A DNA stretch of 64,000 nt from Actinokineospora auranticolor (GTDB lineage: Bacteria; Actinomycetota; Actinomycetes; Mycobacteriales; Pseudonocardiaceae). Where the stretch lies: positions 186,001 through 250,000 of the forward strand of contig NZ_PTIX01000007.1 of assembly GCF_002934265.1 (NCBI RefSeq), read 5' to 3'. Each line of letters begins with the position of its first letter. Position 1 is the stretch's first letter. Under the pieces are notes generated by a model that had not been told where the DNA came from, ran no database searches, and worked only from the letters and a program-made list of their open reading frames with translations. Of the stretch, positions 8,182 to 17,911 are shown in pieces. Made by a program: the position numbers and the translations under genes.

Positions 8182-9443
8182 GAACCAGCTCCCGCGATCA
8201 TCGAATCGCCGCGCCGCGTGCCGGTGCGGCACACGCCGCCCCACACCTGGCCCATCGGCACGTCCGGGCGGGCGGTGGTGACGCCCCAGCCCGCGGCGGC
8301 CAGCAGCGCGCCCGTCGCCCTCGGGTCCACGTCGTCGTCCTCGCCCGCGCCCCAGGCGGGCGTGTCCAGCAGCACCGCGATGCTGCGCACGCCGCGCGTG
8401 CGGTACCGGATCAGCCTGCTGATCGAGTCCGGGGTGGCCGCACCGAGGATGGCGATCAGTTCCTGGCCGTGGCCGGGGTCCGCCGGGCAGGAGATCTCCC
8501 GCTGGTGCACCGGCTGCAGCGCGGCCAGCGCGTCGAGCACCGCGGCGTCGCTGTGCCCGCCGTCGCCCGCGTCGCTGACCAGCACGGCGCCGGTCTCCGA
8601 CACCAGCCGCACCGGGTGGCCGTGGCGGTGCAGGTGCACGCAGATGCTCGCGGCGAAGGACACCGCCCACTCCAGGCTCGACGCCGCGCCCACCCCGCGG
8701 TGGCCGCTGATCCGCCGGTCCAGCAGCACCGTGGTGCCGCCGCGCCAGGGGCTCTCCTCGACCCGGACCATCATCTCGTCGCGCTTGGCCGTGGACCGCC
8801 AGTGCACCTTGCGCAGGTCGTCGCCCTGCCGGTACGGGCGCACGATGGCGTCGTCCTCGCCCTGACCGGCGTTGAGCCGGACCGAGCCGTCGTCACCCGA
8901 GCCGAGGCCGGAGCCGCCCGGCAACCCGGACAGCGCCACCACCCGGGGCACCACGACCAGCCGCGACACCCCGGCCAGCTCGCGCTCGAACTCGGCCAGG
9001 CCGAACGGGTCGGTGACCGTCGCCTTGAGCGGGCCCAGCTGCTGGATGCCGCGCAGCATCGGCTGCAGCGAGTAGCGCAGCTGGGTGCCGGTGTGCCGGG
9101 GCAGGTGCTCGATCAGGAACCGCGGCTTGCCGCCGAGCGCGTACGGGACGCCGTCGGAGACCAGCAGGCCGACCGTGGGCAGCCTGCCCGTGCTGTGCAC
9201 GTCCAGCGCCACGTCCGCCCGGCCGCCGACCGGCACCCGCAGCGGCGAGATGTGCCTGCGCGCGTGCAGGCCGACCCTGGTCATCGCGGTGAACACGCAG
9301 ACCAGCAGCGGCAGCGCCACCACGAACACCGAGACCCGCAGCAGGTCGCGCTCGTTGAGCATCACCGAGCACAGCGCGGCGGCGAGGCCCGCGGCCAGCA
9401 GGCACCGGCCCCGCGTGGTCAGGCCGGACAGGGCTCCGCGCAT
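8178..9443 (-). CDS. DUF58 (vWA-like) membrane protein
   Basis: A 421-residue protein with two N-terminal membrane helices (about 13-50). The DUF58 signature VRPYRQGDDLRKVHWRSTAK is near residues 203-222, and a von Willebrand A-like C-terminal domain follows. DUF58 proteins are regularly encoded with MoxR ATPases and are thought to be their clients or adaptors. It starts 10 bases after the MoxR stop and overlaps the transglutaminase start by four bases, so the three genes form one operon. In related operons the set is linked to cell-envelope assembly; a specific role is not shown here. Confidence 0.88.
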   Translation of the reverse strand: MRGALSGLTTRGRCLLAAGLAAALCSVMLNERDLLRVSVFVVALPLLVCVFTAMTRVGLHARRHISPLRVPVGGRADVALDVHSTGRLPTVGLLVSDGVPYALGGKPRFLIEHLPRHTGTQLRYSLQPMLRGIQQLGPLKATVTDPFGLAEFERELAGVSRLVVVPRVVALSGLPGGSGLGSGDDGSVRLNAGQGEDDAIVRPYRQGDDLRKVHWRSTAKRDEMMVRVEESPWRGGTTVLLDRRISGHRGVGAASSLEWAVSFAASICVHLHRHGHPVRLVSETGAVLVSDAGDGGHSDAAVLDALAALQPVHQREISCPADPGHGQELIAILGAATPDSISRLIRYRTRGVRSIAVLLDTPAWGAGEDDDVDPRATGALLAAAGWGVTTARPDVPMGQVWGGVCRTGTRRGDSMIAGAGS

Positions 9444-9453
9444 CGGCTGCCCC

Positions 9454-10695
<1,242 letters not shown>

Positions 10696-11221
10696 GCGAC
10701 CTCCTGGTATCTCGGCGGCTGTCCGGCTCGCCCGGCGCCACCGGGGCCCGCCGGGACGGGGGCTGGTGGCCCGCGCCCGGACAATCGCCCGCCACACCGG
10801 GGTGTGGCCGCGACAGCCTGCCATGAAGTGTGTCAAACAAGGGCGAAGTACCCAACGTCGTCCACGGCGCCGCCGCGCGGTCCGCGCCGGTCCGATCTTG
10901 CCAGGGTAGGTCGTACGGGGTGCGGGCGACCGGGGTTCCACAGGTTGTCCGCCGGGCGGGCCCTCGGGCCGGTCCACCGGTGCCCGCGCCGCCCGGAACC
11001 CACCTGTGACGGACTGCGTCGAGTAGGACGCGCGGCCCCCGCCGGGGTTGGTCCGGCGGCGGTGTCCGCCGCGTCCCGCCGGGCGGCCCGTGGGGTGGCG
11101 TGGGCGGTCCGGTGGCGGGTGCTGGGCCGGACGGCCGTGGGTGGACCGCCGAGTTCGTTGACTCTGCGTGATCGGGGTGCGACGGCGCGAGCGCTACCCG
11201 AATGGGTGAGCGCGGCGACCG

Positions 11222-11269
11222 CCCCACGACGCCCCACCGGGCCGCCCCCGGGTCCCCCACGACACCCCA
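11222..11269 (-). promoter_or_regulatory. Five-unit phased TGGGG array, candidate MraZ-binding repeats
   Basis: Read on the minus strand, TGGGG occurs with its plus-strand partner CCCCA at 11222, 11232, 11255 and 11265, and an imperfect unit (CCCCC) at 11245. Spacings are 10, 13, 10 and 10 bases, close to one helical turn. MraZ proteins bind TGGG direct repeats spaced 10 bases apart in front of their own gene. This orientation faces the divergent moxR operon. Confidence 0.5.
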
Positions 11270-11370
11270 CTCATGGCCGTGACATGCGGTTCGCGCGATT
11301 CGTGACGCCGTTTCGAAGTTCGTTTCACGCTTTCCGGGACGGCTCCCGGGTAACCCGAGCCGGTCATGCC

Positions 11371-11394
11371 CCCCACCGCGCCCCACCGCGCCCA
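11371..11394 (-). promoter_or_regulatory. Second minus-strand TGGG group, candidate MraZ box
   Basis: Minus-strand TGGG elements (plus-strand CCCA ending at 11375, 11385 and 11394) are spaced 10 and 9 bases. This lies between the five-unit array and the mraZ promoter. Confidence 0.4.
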
Positions 11395-11452
11395 CCCGCA
11401 CTCTAGCTGGGAAAACGCTGATGGAGCGGCGCCGGAACCCACGCGATTCGCG

Positions 11453-11480
11453 TTGACTGTGGTGAAAAGTGGGGTACTGT
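11453..11480 (+). promoter_or_regulatory. Predicted mraZ promoter
   Basis: A -35 element TTGACT (11453-11458) and a -10 element TACTGT (11475-11480) are separated by 16 bases. The -10 lies inside the GTGG repeat array, so binding of a regulator there would block RNA polymerase. The implied leader is about 60 bases to ATG 11551. Confidence 0.6.
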
Positions 11481-11504
11481 GGCGCCAAGTGGGGCACACG
11501 GGGG
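11469..11504 (+). promoter_or_regulatory. MraZ operator: four 10-base repeats over the promoter
   Basis: Units GTGGGG (11469), GTGGCG (11479), GTGGGG (11489) and CGGGGG (11499) recur at exactly 10-base intervals. This matches the known MraZ operator design and sits directly over the -10 element of the mraZ promoter, so negative autoregulation is expected. Confidence 0.75.
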
Positions 11505-11550
11505 CTCCATGGCCGATGCGATCGGTATCGGTGGGGAGGTGGGTGTCGGG

Positions 11551-11982
11551 ATGTTCCTCGGCACGCACACCCCCAAGCTCGACGACAAAGGGCGGCTCAC
11601 ACTGCCCGCCAAGTTCCGGGAAGCGCTCGCGGGTGGGTTGATGGTCACGAAGGGTCAGGATCACTGCCTCTACGTGTTCCCGCGCGCGGAGTTCGAGGAC
11701 ATGGCACGCAAGGTCGCCGCGGCACCCCTGACGAACGAAGCGGTCCGCGCCTACCAGCGGTACCTGTTCGCCGGAACGGACGAACAGCGACCCGACGGCC
11801 AGGGGCGGGTCGCGATCGCACCGGAACTGCGCAAGTACGCGGGCCTGACCAAGGACTGCGTGGTCATCGGGGCGATCACCAGGTTGGAGATCTGGGACGC
11901 GCAGGCGTGGCAGACCTACCTGGACGAGCACGAGGAGAGCTACGCCCAGGCCCGGGAGGAGGTCCTGCCCGGAGTGTTCTGA
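11551..11982 (+). CDS. mraZ: Transcriptional regulator MraZ
   Basis: A 143-residue protein with two tandem SpoVT/AbrB-like domains, each carrying the DxxxR signature: [13 protein letters not shown] at residues 11-23 and [13 protein letters not shown] in the second half. Length and the [15 protein letters not shown] start are typical for Actinobacteria. The frame extends upstream to 11479, but ATG 11551 has the conserved N-terminus and a purine-rich ribosome site (GGGGAGGTGGG, 11533-11543). MraZ forms ring-shaped oligomers and represses the dcw cluster by binding TGGG repeats; such repeats overlap its promoter here. First gene of the cluster. Confidence 0.96.
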   Translation: MFLGTHTPKLDDKGRLTLPAKFREALAGGLMVTKGQDHCLYVFPRAEFEDMARKVAAAPLTNEAVRAYQRYLFAGTDEQRPDGQGRVAIAPELRKYAGLTKDCVVIGAITRLEIWDAQAWQTYLDEHEESYAQAREEVLPGVF

Positions 11983-12041
11983 CGGGTCTGGGACGAGAGA
12001 AGGCACGGGTGCCGTGAGGCCTCGGTCCGCTCGCTTTCGGC

Positions 12042-12099
12042 CCTGGCACACCTTCCCCGGTGCCAGGTCCGACGAGCGGGCGGGGACCTGGCGGCACCC
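12042..12099 (+). ncRNA. Candidate structured leader with two alternative hairpins
   Basis: The segment 12061-12068 can pair with 12043-12050 (8 of 8 bases, 10-base loop). Within 12060-12071 it can instead pair with 12085-12099 (12 pairs with a 3-base bulge). The two structures share the same strand and cannot coexist. Position fits the mraW RNA motif described upstream of rsmH/mraW in Actinobacteria, but I cannot confirm a match to that family's consensus. Confidence 0.4.
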
Positions 12100-12136
12100 G
12101 TTGTGTCCGGGCGGTGCGTGGGAGAGAGGTTCGGCG

Positions 12137-12481
12137 ATGAGAGCGCGTGCAGGGACCGGTCCGGCCCCCGCGCGCCCAATCGCCGCGGACCCGCCGACGT
12201 CGTACAAGTCGCACGACCCGCGGTCCGACACCGACTCCCGGGCGGTCGACCGGCCGCTGCGGCTGGTGCCGGGCACCGGCGCGCACGCCAAGCCCGACCC
12301 GGCCCACGGCCGCGGGGTCACCCTGGTCGAGGATGAACCCACCCGCCCCCGCCACGCCCGCGAGCGGGACGACCGCGACTACGCCTGGCGGCTGGTGGAC
12401 GCGCCCCGCGACGGTGACCGCCCGCCCGCCGCGGGCGACCTGGTGAGCTCCGTGGTCGTCGGCACCGAGGTGTGCCCATGA
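12137..12481 (+). CDS. Hypothetical protein between mraZ and rsmH
   Basis: A 114-residue, arginine- and proline-rich, mostly polar protein with no membrane segment and no family I recognise. It is low in hydrophobic residues and probably disordered. Evidence for being real: a GGGAGAGAGG ribosome site before ATG 12137, a stop that overlaps the rsmH start by four bases (ATGA), and GC-rich third positions. It may serve mainly to couple translation from the structured leader upstream into rsmH. Function unknown. Confidence 0.65.
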   Translation: MRARAGTGPAPARPIAADPPTSYKSHDPRSDTDSRAVDRPLRLVPGTGAHAKPDPAHGRGVTLVEDEPTRPRHARERDDRDYAWRLVDAPRDGDRPPAAGDLVSSVVVGTEVCP

Positions 12482-13434
12482 CGGAGCAGCCACGGCACGA
12501 GCCGGTGCTGCTGGAGCGCATCATCGAGCTGTTCGCCCCGGTCCTGGCCGACCGACCCGCGGTGCTGGTCGACGCCACCCTCGGCCTGGGCGGGCACTCC
12601 GACGCGCTGCTGTCCGCGCACCCGGAGCTGGTCCTGGTCGGCCTCGACCGGGACCCGAACGCGCTGGCCAGGTCCCGGGAGCGGCTGGCCAGGCACGGCG
12701 ACCGGGTGCACCTCGTGCACACCGTCTACGACGGACTCCCCGAGGCGCTGTCCGGGCTGGGACTGTCCCGGGTGGACGCGGTGCTGTTCGACCTCGGCGT
12801 GTCGTCCATGCAGCTCGACGTGGCCGACCGCGGCTTCGCCTACGCCCGGGACTCCCCGCTGGACATGCGGATGGACCAGACCACGGGGCAGACCGCGGCC
12901 GACGTGCTCAACACCTACACCGCGGGCGACCTCACCCGCGTCCTGCGCGACTACGGCGAGGAGCGCTTCGCCTCCCGCATCGCCAAGGCCGTCGTGGCCG
13001 AACGCGACCGCGAGCCGTTCACCACCAGCGCCCGGCTGGTGGAACTGCTGTACGCGGCCGTGCCCGCCGCGACCCGCCGCACCGGCGGCCACCCGGCCAA
13101 GCGCACGTTCCAGGCGCTGCGCATCGAGGTCAACGCCGAGTTGGACGTCCTGCGGCGCGCCATCCCGGCCGCCCTGTCCGCGCTGCGGGTGGGTGGCCGG
13201 ATCGTCGTGGAGTCGTACCAGTCCCTGGAGGACCGCATCGTCAAGCGGTGCCTGACCGACCTGGCCAAGTCGACGACGCCGCCGGGCCTGCCGGTCGAAC
13301 TGCCCGAGCACCGCCCGTACTTCCGCCTGCTCACCCGCGGCGCCGAGGTCGCCGACGAGCGGGAGGTCGCGGCCAACGCCCGCGCCCAGTCCGTCCGGCT
13401 CCGCGCCGCGGAACGAATCCGGGAGGCCACATGA
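12478..13434 (+). CDS. rsmH: 16S rRNA (cytosine-1402-N4) methyltransferase
   Basis: A 318-residue RsmH (MraW) protein. It methylates N4 of C1402 in the 16S rRNA decoding centre using S-adenosylmethionine. Visible motifs are the SAM-binding loop [15 protein letters not shown] (about 29-43), the [11 protein letters not shown] motif near residue 105 and the C-terminal [14 protein letters not shown]. Length is normal for the family. ATG 12478 overlaps the preceding stop; a GTG six bases earlier (12472) is in frame. Its own stop overlaps the ftsL start (ATGA). Confidence 0.96.
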   Translation: MTEQPRHEPVLLERIIELFAPVLADRPAVLVDATLGLGGHSDALLSAHPELVLVGLDRDPNALARSRERLARHGDRVHLVHTVYDGLPEALSGLGLSRVDAVLFDLGVSSMQLDVADRGFAYARDSPLDMRMDQTTGQTAADVLNTYTAGDLTRVLRDYGEERFASRIAKAVVAERDREPFTTSARLVELLYAAVPAATRRTGGHPAKRTFQALRIEVNAELDVLRRAIPAALSALRVGGRIVVESYQSLEDRIVKRCLTDLAKSTTPPGLPVELPEHRPYFRLLTRGAEVADEREVAANARAQSVRLRAAERIREAT

Positions 13435-14525
13435 CCACCGTGCCCGGCACCGATTCCGCGCACCTGCCGCAGCAGTCCCGCCGTCCCGGCGATGAACAAC
13501 CGGCGCCCCGCGTCCCCCGGCGCCGCCGCGCCACCGAGCGCGTGCAGCCCGGGGGTTTCTGGCGGCTCGGGCGGCGGGCGCCGAGCCCGACCGAGCCCGA
13601 GGACCCGCGGTCCCGGCGCGACGAGAGCGGGACCGATCCGGAGGACGGCGGGGTCGAGCAGGTCGTGCCCGCCCCGTCCGAGGTGGACGCGACCCACCGA
13701 TCCGGTGGGGATGACGAACCCGGGCTCGAGTGGGACGGGGAACCGCCTGAGGGTGACTCGGGCGAGGTGGAGCGAGACCGTCCCGGTGCGGGGACGCGGG
13801 GTCCGTCGGGGTGGCGGGCCGGGGTAAGCGGGGGGTTGGGGTTGGGGACGCGTGGTTCGGCGGGCTCGACCGCGGGGCGCGGGGGCGCCACGCGGACGGG
13901 TGCGCGGAAGAAGACCGAGGGCACCGCACCGCGCAGATCCGCGGCGCGCGGGCGTAGTGGCGTCGAGGTGCTGGACGCGCCCCCCGCGGTTGAGCGCCGT
14001 CCCGGCGTCGTCGAACGCGCCCGCCGTCCGCAGCGGGACGGCGCGGCCCGGTCGCACTCCACCGCGCGCGCCGCGGCCACCCAGGAGAACACCTCCGGCC
14101 GCGCGAGCTTCGTGGTGCTGATCATCAGCCTGCTGGTCGTCGGCGTCGCCGCGACGCTGTGGCTGACCACCCAGGCCGTCGCCGACTCGTACCGGCTGGA
14201 GGGCGCCAAGCAGGCGGCCACCCTGCTGGCCGAGCAGGTGGAGCGGTTGCAGCAGGACGTGGCCAAGCAGGAGTCGGCGCCCGCGCTGGCCGACCGCGCC
14301 CGCGCCCTGGGCATGGTGCCCGCGGGCGACGCCGCGTGGCTCGTGGTCACCCCCGACGGGCGGATCAAGGTCGTCGGCACGCCGAAGCCCGCGGCACCGG
14401 CACCGGCCACACCGGACCCGACCCAGCCGGACCCGGGCCAGCAGCCCCCGGCGGGGGAACAGCCCCCGGCCGGGACACCGCCCGCGCCGGAGGGGAACCC
14501 CCAGCCGGGCACCGGTGGTGGCTGA
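13431..14525 (+). CDS. ftsL: FtsL-like divisome protein with long disordered N-terminus
   Basis: A 364-residue type II membrane protein. Residues 1-222 are a charged, Pro/Arg/Gly-rich cytoplasmic tail. A single transmembrane helix spans about 225-246 ([19 protein letters not shown]). A coiled coil at about 250-286 ([22 protein letters not shown]) is the zipper that pairs with FtsB in other bacteria, and a Pro/Gln-rich tail ends the protein. Identity rests on topology, the coiled coil and position between rsmH and ftsI, since FtsL sequences are poorly conserved. FtsL links FtsQ/FtsB to FtsW-FtsI at the septum. The N-terminal tail is several times longer than in Proteobacteria. Confidence 0.82.
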   Translation: MTTVPGTDSAHLPQQSRRPGDEQPAPRVPRRRRATERVQPGGFWRLGRRAPSPTEPEDPRSRRDESGTDPEDGGVEQVVPAPSEVDATHRSGGDDEPGLEWDGEPPEGDSGEVERDRPGAGTRGPSGWRAGVSGGLGLGTRGSAGSTAGRGGATRTGARKKTEGTAPRRSAARGRSGVEVLDAPPAVERRPGVVERARRPQRDGAARSHSTARAAATQENTSGRASFVVLIISLLVVGVAATLWLTTQAVADSYRLEGAKQAATLLAEQVERLQQDVAKQESAPALADRARALGMVPAGDAAWLVVTPDGRIKVVGTPKPAAPAPATPDPTQPDPGQQPPAGEQPPAGTPPAPEGNPQPGTGGG

Positions 14526-15164
14526 CGGGGCGAGGTAGACCCGGCCGTCCTCGACGGCGGGGACGGGCAGCGGGACCCGGGGCGGACCGGGAACCGGTGT
14601 GGACGGACAGGTGCTTGCCGTGCTCCACAGTGGAGCGCCGGTCGGCACACCGGTGGCCGGTGTGGGAGCGCGGGCCGGCGAGGGCGGGGAGAGCGCTGTG
14701 CGCACTGGTCGTGCCATGCGACGGCACAGCACCGGCGTGCGCGCGGAACCGACCACCGAGCGCGATCACTCCCACACCATCCGTGGCCTGCCCGCACCGG
14801 CCGGTGCCCCTGGTAGGCCCTTGTCGAGCGGGACAACGCCGGGGACCGCGACGGGCGGCCGACTTCGCGCCGACGCGTGGCGGCGGATGCCGGGCGGGAA
14901 TGCCGCCGATCGCGTCGGCCGGTGGGTGGCCTTCGCCGGTGGGCGAGTGAACTCCGCCGGTGTCGCGGGCGGTCGCGATCCGCGCTGGGCGGCGTGCGGG
15001 GCGCGGGGTACCCGAAGTCGGGGCGTTGGTCCCCGGGATCGAAAGAGCGAGCGGGTCGGCGGGCGCGTTGTCCGGGGCGATGGGTGGCCGGGGCGTCGTG
15101 GTGCGGGCCTGGGTGATCGGTGCGTTGAACTGTCCGGTGCGGTGCGGGGACGAAGGTGGTCGTG
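14526..15164. other. Unusual 639-base gap between ftsL and ftsI
   Basis: Neighbouring cluster genes overlap or nearly touch, but here 639 bases carry no supportable gene. The frames present lack ribosome sites, third-position bias and recognisable domains. The plus strand becomes increasingly G-rich towards ftsI. It contains the palindrome CTCCAC-A-GTGGAG near 14628-14640. An internal promoter for ftsI is possible but none is clear. Confidence 0.55.
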
Positions 15165-17657
15165 ATGGGACGGGACAGTTCTGGGCAGGGCGGCCGCGGG
15201 GACCACGACGGCCGGGACGGTGGCACCAACCGGAGGTCCGCGCGCGGTGGGGCCGTGCCGGGCGGCTCCGGGGCGCGGCGTGCCGGGCAAGCGGGTTCCA
15301 CCGGACGCGGGGCGGGTGGAACCGGTCGCGCTGGGGCGGGGGGAGCCGGTCAGCGGGGCGCAGGGCGTGGTGGCGAGCAGCGGGGAGTCGGGGACGTGGG
15401 TGGTGGCCGTGGGGACGACGGGCGCGGTGCGGGGCGGGGGAACGAGCGGCGGATCGGCGGGGGTGCCGCCGGTGACGCGCGTGGCCGGGCCGGGGGCGGA
15501 CGCGCGGGGGATCCCCGGGGCGGAGTTGGGCGCGCGGGTGAGCCGCGCGCGGTGAGCGGGCGTGGTGGCGCCGGTGGAGCGGGTCGTGATGCCGGCGGGC
15601 GCGCGGGCGGGACTGCCCGGAGCGTGAGCGCCGGGCGTGGTGCCGGTGGTGCCGGAGCGCGTGATGGGCGGGGGATTGCCGGGCGTGCGGGTGGGGGCCG
15701 TACTAGTGGAAACGGGGGGTGGCGTCCCGAGAGCGGGCAGGGACGGCCCCGTGGGAAGCAGGGCCCGGGCAAGGGCGGTGTGGCCGTCCGGGAACGGGTC
15801 TCGCCCGGCCGGATGCGGCGGGTCGGCAAGCGGGCGGCTGGGTCGGACCACCGGGTGCGGGTGGTGGTCACGCGGTTCCTGCTGATCGCCGCCCTGGTGG
15901 TGGCCGGGCTGAAGTTGGTGCAGGTCCAGGGCTTCCAGTCCGAGGCGCTGGCGGCGCAGGCCGCCAAGCAGCGGATCACCCGGATCCCGATCGCCGCCAC
16001 CCGCGGGTCCATTGTGGACCGCAACGGGGTGGAGCTGGCCTTCAGCGTGGAGACCCGGTCCATCGCCTACCGCCCCAAGGCGATGCGGGCGCGGACCGCG
16101 GAGGCCAACAAGAAGCTGGCGCCCAACAAGCAGTTGTCGTTCGACGACGACACCGCGAACATCGCCCGGGACATGGCGCGGATCCTGGGGTCGGCGGTGT
16201 CCGAGCCGGAGCTGCTGACCAAGCTGCGGTCGGACAACTCCTACGTGTACCTGGCCAACAACGTCGAACCGGCCAAGGCCCGGGAGCTCTCCGACCTGCA
16301 CCCCGACCTCAACCTGGAGGCCCGGGCCCGGCGGGAGTACCCCGGCGGGTCGCTGGCCGCCAACGTGATCGGGTACGCGAACTGGCGGATGAACGACCCC
16401 GCCGAGAAGCAGAACCTGCACGGCCTCTTCGGCCTGGAGATGCTGCGGGACTCCGAGCTCTCGGGCACGCCCGGCAGCCAGGTCGTGGAGACCGAGGGCG
16501 GCTCCGACGTGGTCCTGCCCGGCTCCGGCCGGGACGTGAAACCCGCCGTGGACGGCTCGGACGTCGAGCTGACCATCGACGCCGACCTGCAGTACTTCGT
16601 GCAGCAGAAGGCCGCCGAGTACGCCAAGCGCAGCGGGGCCAAGAGCGCGAGCGTGGTGGTGCTCGACGCCAAGACCGGCGAGGTCTACGCGCTGGCCAAC
16701 GACAAGACGTTCGACCCGTCGACCTCGCCGGGCGGGCAGGCGCTCAACGACCCGGCGGTGACCACGCCGTACGAGCCGGGGTCGGTGAACAAGGTCGTCA
16801 CCGCGATGGCCGCGCTGGAGTACGGGGTCACCACCCCCGACGCCATGCACGCGGTGAACGGGTCCATCCAGGTGGCCGACCGCACGGTCGGCGACGCGTG
16901 GTCGCACGGTCGGCTCAACATGACCACCGCGGGCATCTTCGCCAAGTCCTCCAACGTCGGCACGCTGCTGCTGGCCCAGCAGGTCGGTCCGGACCGCTTC
17001 GCCGACATGCTGGAGCGGCTCGGCCTCGGCAAGCGCACCGGCGTCGGCCTGCCGGGCGAGAGCGCCGGGCGGCTGCCCGCGCGGAACCAGTGGTCCGGCA
17101 GCACCTTCGGCAACCTGCCCATCGGCCAGGGCCTGTCGATGACCGTGCTGCAGATGGCCGGGATGTACCAGGCGCTGGCCAACGACGGCGTGCGCGTGCC
17201 GCCCCGGATCGTGAAGGCCAGGATCGCCCCGGACGGCACCCGGATCGAGGAGCCGCGACCCGAGGGCGTGCGCGTGGTGGGCCCGGAAACCGCCCGCACC
17301 GCGCGCGACATGCTGCGCGCGGTGATGCAGAAGGCACCCGGTGGCAACAGCGGCACGGCGCCGGGTGCCGCGGTGACCGGCTACCAGATCTCGGGCAAGA
17401 CGGGCACCGCGCAGCAGTACGACCAGACGATCGGCCGCTACAGCGACAGCAAGTACTGGATCACCTTCGCGGGCATCCTGCCCGCGGACGACCCGCGGTT
17501 CGTGGTGGGCATGGTCTACGACACGCCCGTGTACTCCACATCGGACGGACACTCGGCCGCGCCGTTCTTCCACGACGTGGCCGCGTTCCTGACCCAGCGC
17601 TACAACATCCCGCTGTCCAAGGAGCAGGCCCCGATCGTGCCCCTGGTCCAGCCGTGA
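15165..17657 (+). CDS. ftsI: Septal peptidoglycan transpeptidase FtsI (PBP, class B)
   Basis: Up to 830 residues. The conserved part has one membrane helix (VVVTRFLLIAALVVAGLKLV, about 233-252), the dimerisation/pedestal region, and a transpeptidase domain. Its SxxK motif is SVNK (S540, acyl-enzyme serine), SxN is SSN (595-597) and the KTGTA box lies at 745-749. It cross-links septal peptidoglycan with FtsW. Residues 1-205 form a Gly/Arg-rich extension with many RGG-like triplets. ATG 15165 follows an AAGG at 15153-15156 and is the longest plausible start. A GTG at residue 206 (GGVAVRERVSPGRMRR) would give a conventional 625-residue protein, and I cannot decide between them. Confidence 0.9.
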   Translation: MGRDSSGQGGRGDHDGRDGGTNRRSARGGAVPGGSGARRAGQAGSTGRGAGGTGRAGAGGAGQRGAGRGGEQRGVGDVGGGRGDDGRGAGRGNERRIGGGAAGDARGRAGGGRAGDPRGGVGRAGEPRAVSGRGGAGGAGRDAGGRAGGTARSVSAGRGAGGAGARDGRGIAGRAGGGRTSGNGGWRPESGQGRPRGKQGPGKGGVAVRERVSPGRMRRVGKRAAGSDHRVRVVVTRFLLIAALVVAGLKLVQVQGFQSEALAAQAAKQRITRIPIAATRGSIVDRNGVELAFSVETRSIAYRPKAMRARTAEANKKLAPNKQLSFDDDTANIARDMARILGSAVSEPELLTKLRSDNSYVYLANNVEPAKARELSDLHPDLNLEARARREYPGGSLAANVIGYANWRMNDPAEKQNLHGLFGLEMLRDSELSGTPGSQVVETEGGSDVVLPGSGRDVKPAVDGSDVELTIDADLQYFVQQKAAEYAKRSGAKSASVVVLDAKTGEVYALANDKTFDPSTSPGGQALNDPAVTTPYEPGSVNKVVTAMAALEYGVTTPDAMHAVNGSIQVADRTVGDAWSHGRLNMTTAGIFAKSSNVGTLLLAQQVGPDRFADMLERLGLGKRTGVGLPGESAGRLPARNQWSGSTFGNLPIGQGLSMTVLQMAGMYQALANDGVRVPPRIVKARIAPDGTRIEEPRPEGVRVVGPETARTARDMLRAVMQKAPGGNSGTAPGAAVTGYQISGKTGTAQQYDQTIGRYSDSKYWITFAGILPADDPRFVVGMVYDTPVYSTSDGHSAAPFFHDVAAFLTQRYNIPLSKEQAPIVPLVQP

Positions 17658-17911
17658 TCGTCCGCGCGGGACGGTCGGCGGCGACGGCGGGGAATGACCG
17701 CGGCCGTACGCGGATCCGAGTGAACGCATGTTCGAACCAGGTGGCTCGAAACCGGGTTTGACGTGCGAAAACAGGGTCAAGTCGATCGGTGGGGGATGAG
17801 CACCGGGGCGGGCGGGGGCGGCCACCGCTCGGTCGCCTACCGCATCCCCTCGGGGGCCCGCGATCGAGGGGCCGCGTGGTCGCCCTGCGTGCGCGGGTAG
17901 CCTTCCGCGAC
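17658..17911 (+). other. Intergenic region between ftsI and murE
   Basis: These 254 bases break the otherwise overlapping cluster and hold the leaderless-type murE promoter element described separately. A TTGACG (17758-17763) also lies here, with an inverted TTGAC/GTCAA pair, but no convincing -10 follows it. Confidence 0.45.
17898..17903 (+). promoter_or_regulatory. Predicted -10 element of murE (leaderless type)
   Basis: TAGCCT ends eight bases before GTG 17912. A TANNNT at this distance puts the transcription start at or next to the start codon. The same hexamer and spacing precede bioD (61201-61206). There is no clear -35. Confidence 0.45.

Larger units (their letters stand above)
10696..11550. 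other. Divergent control region between moxR and mraZ
   Basis: There is no supportable gene in these 855 bases. The region holds the mraZ promoter with its GTGG repeat box and two further groups of phased repeats in the opposite orientation (each listed separately). The minus-strand operon must also start here, but I could not identify its promoter with confidence. Confidence 0.7.

Noticed and set aside
14599-15165. A 188-codon frame in the ftsL-ftsI gap
   Set aside because: It is Gly/Arg-rich with no family, no ribosome site and no clear third-position bias. I treat the region as non-coding, although this cannot be excluded.
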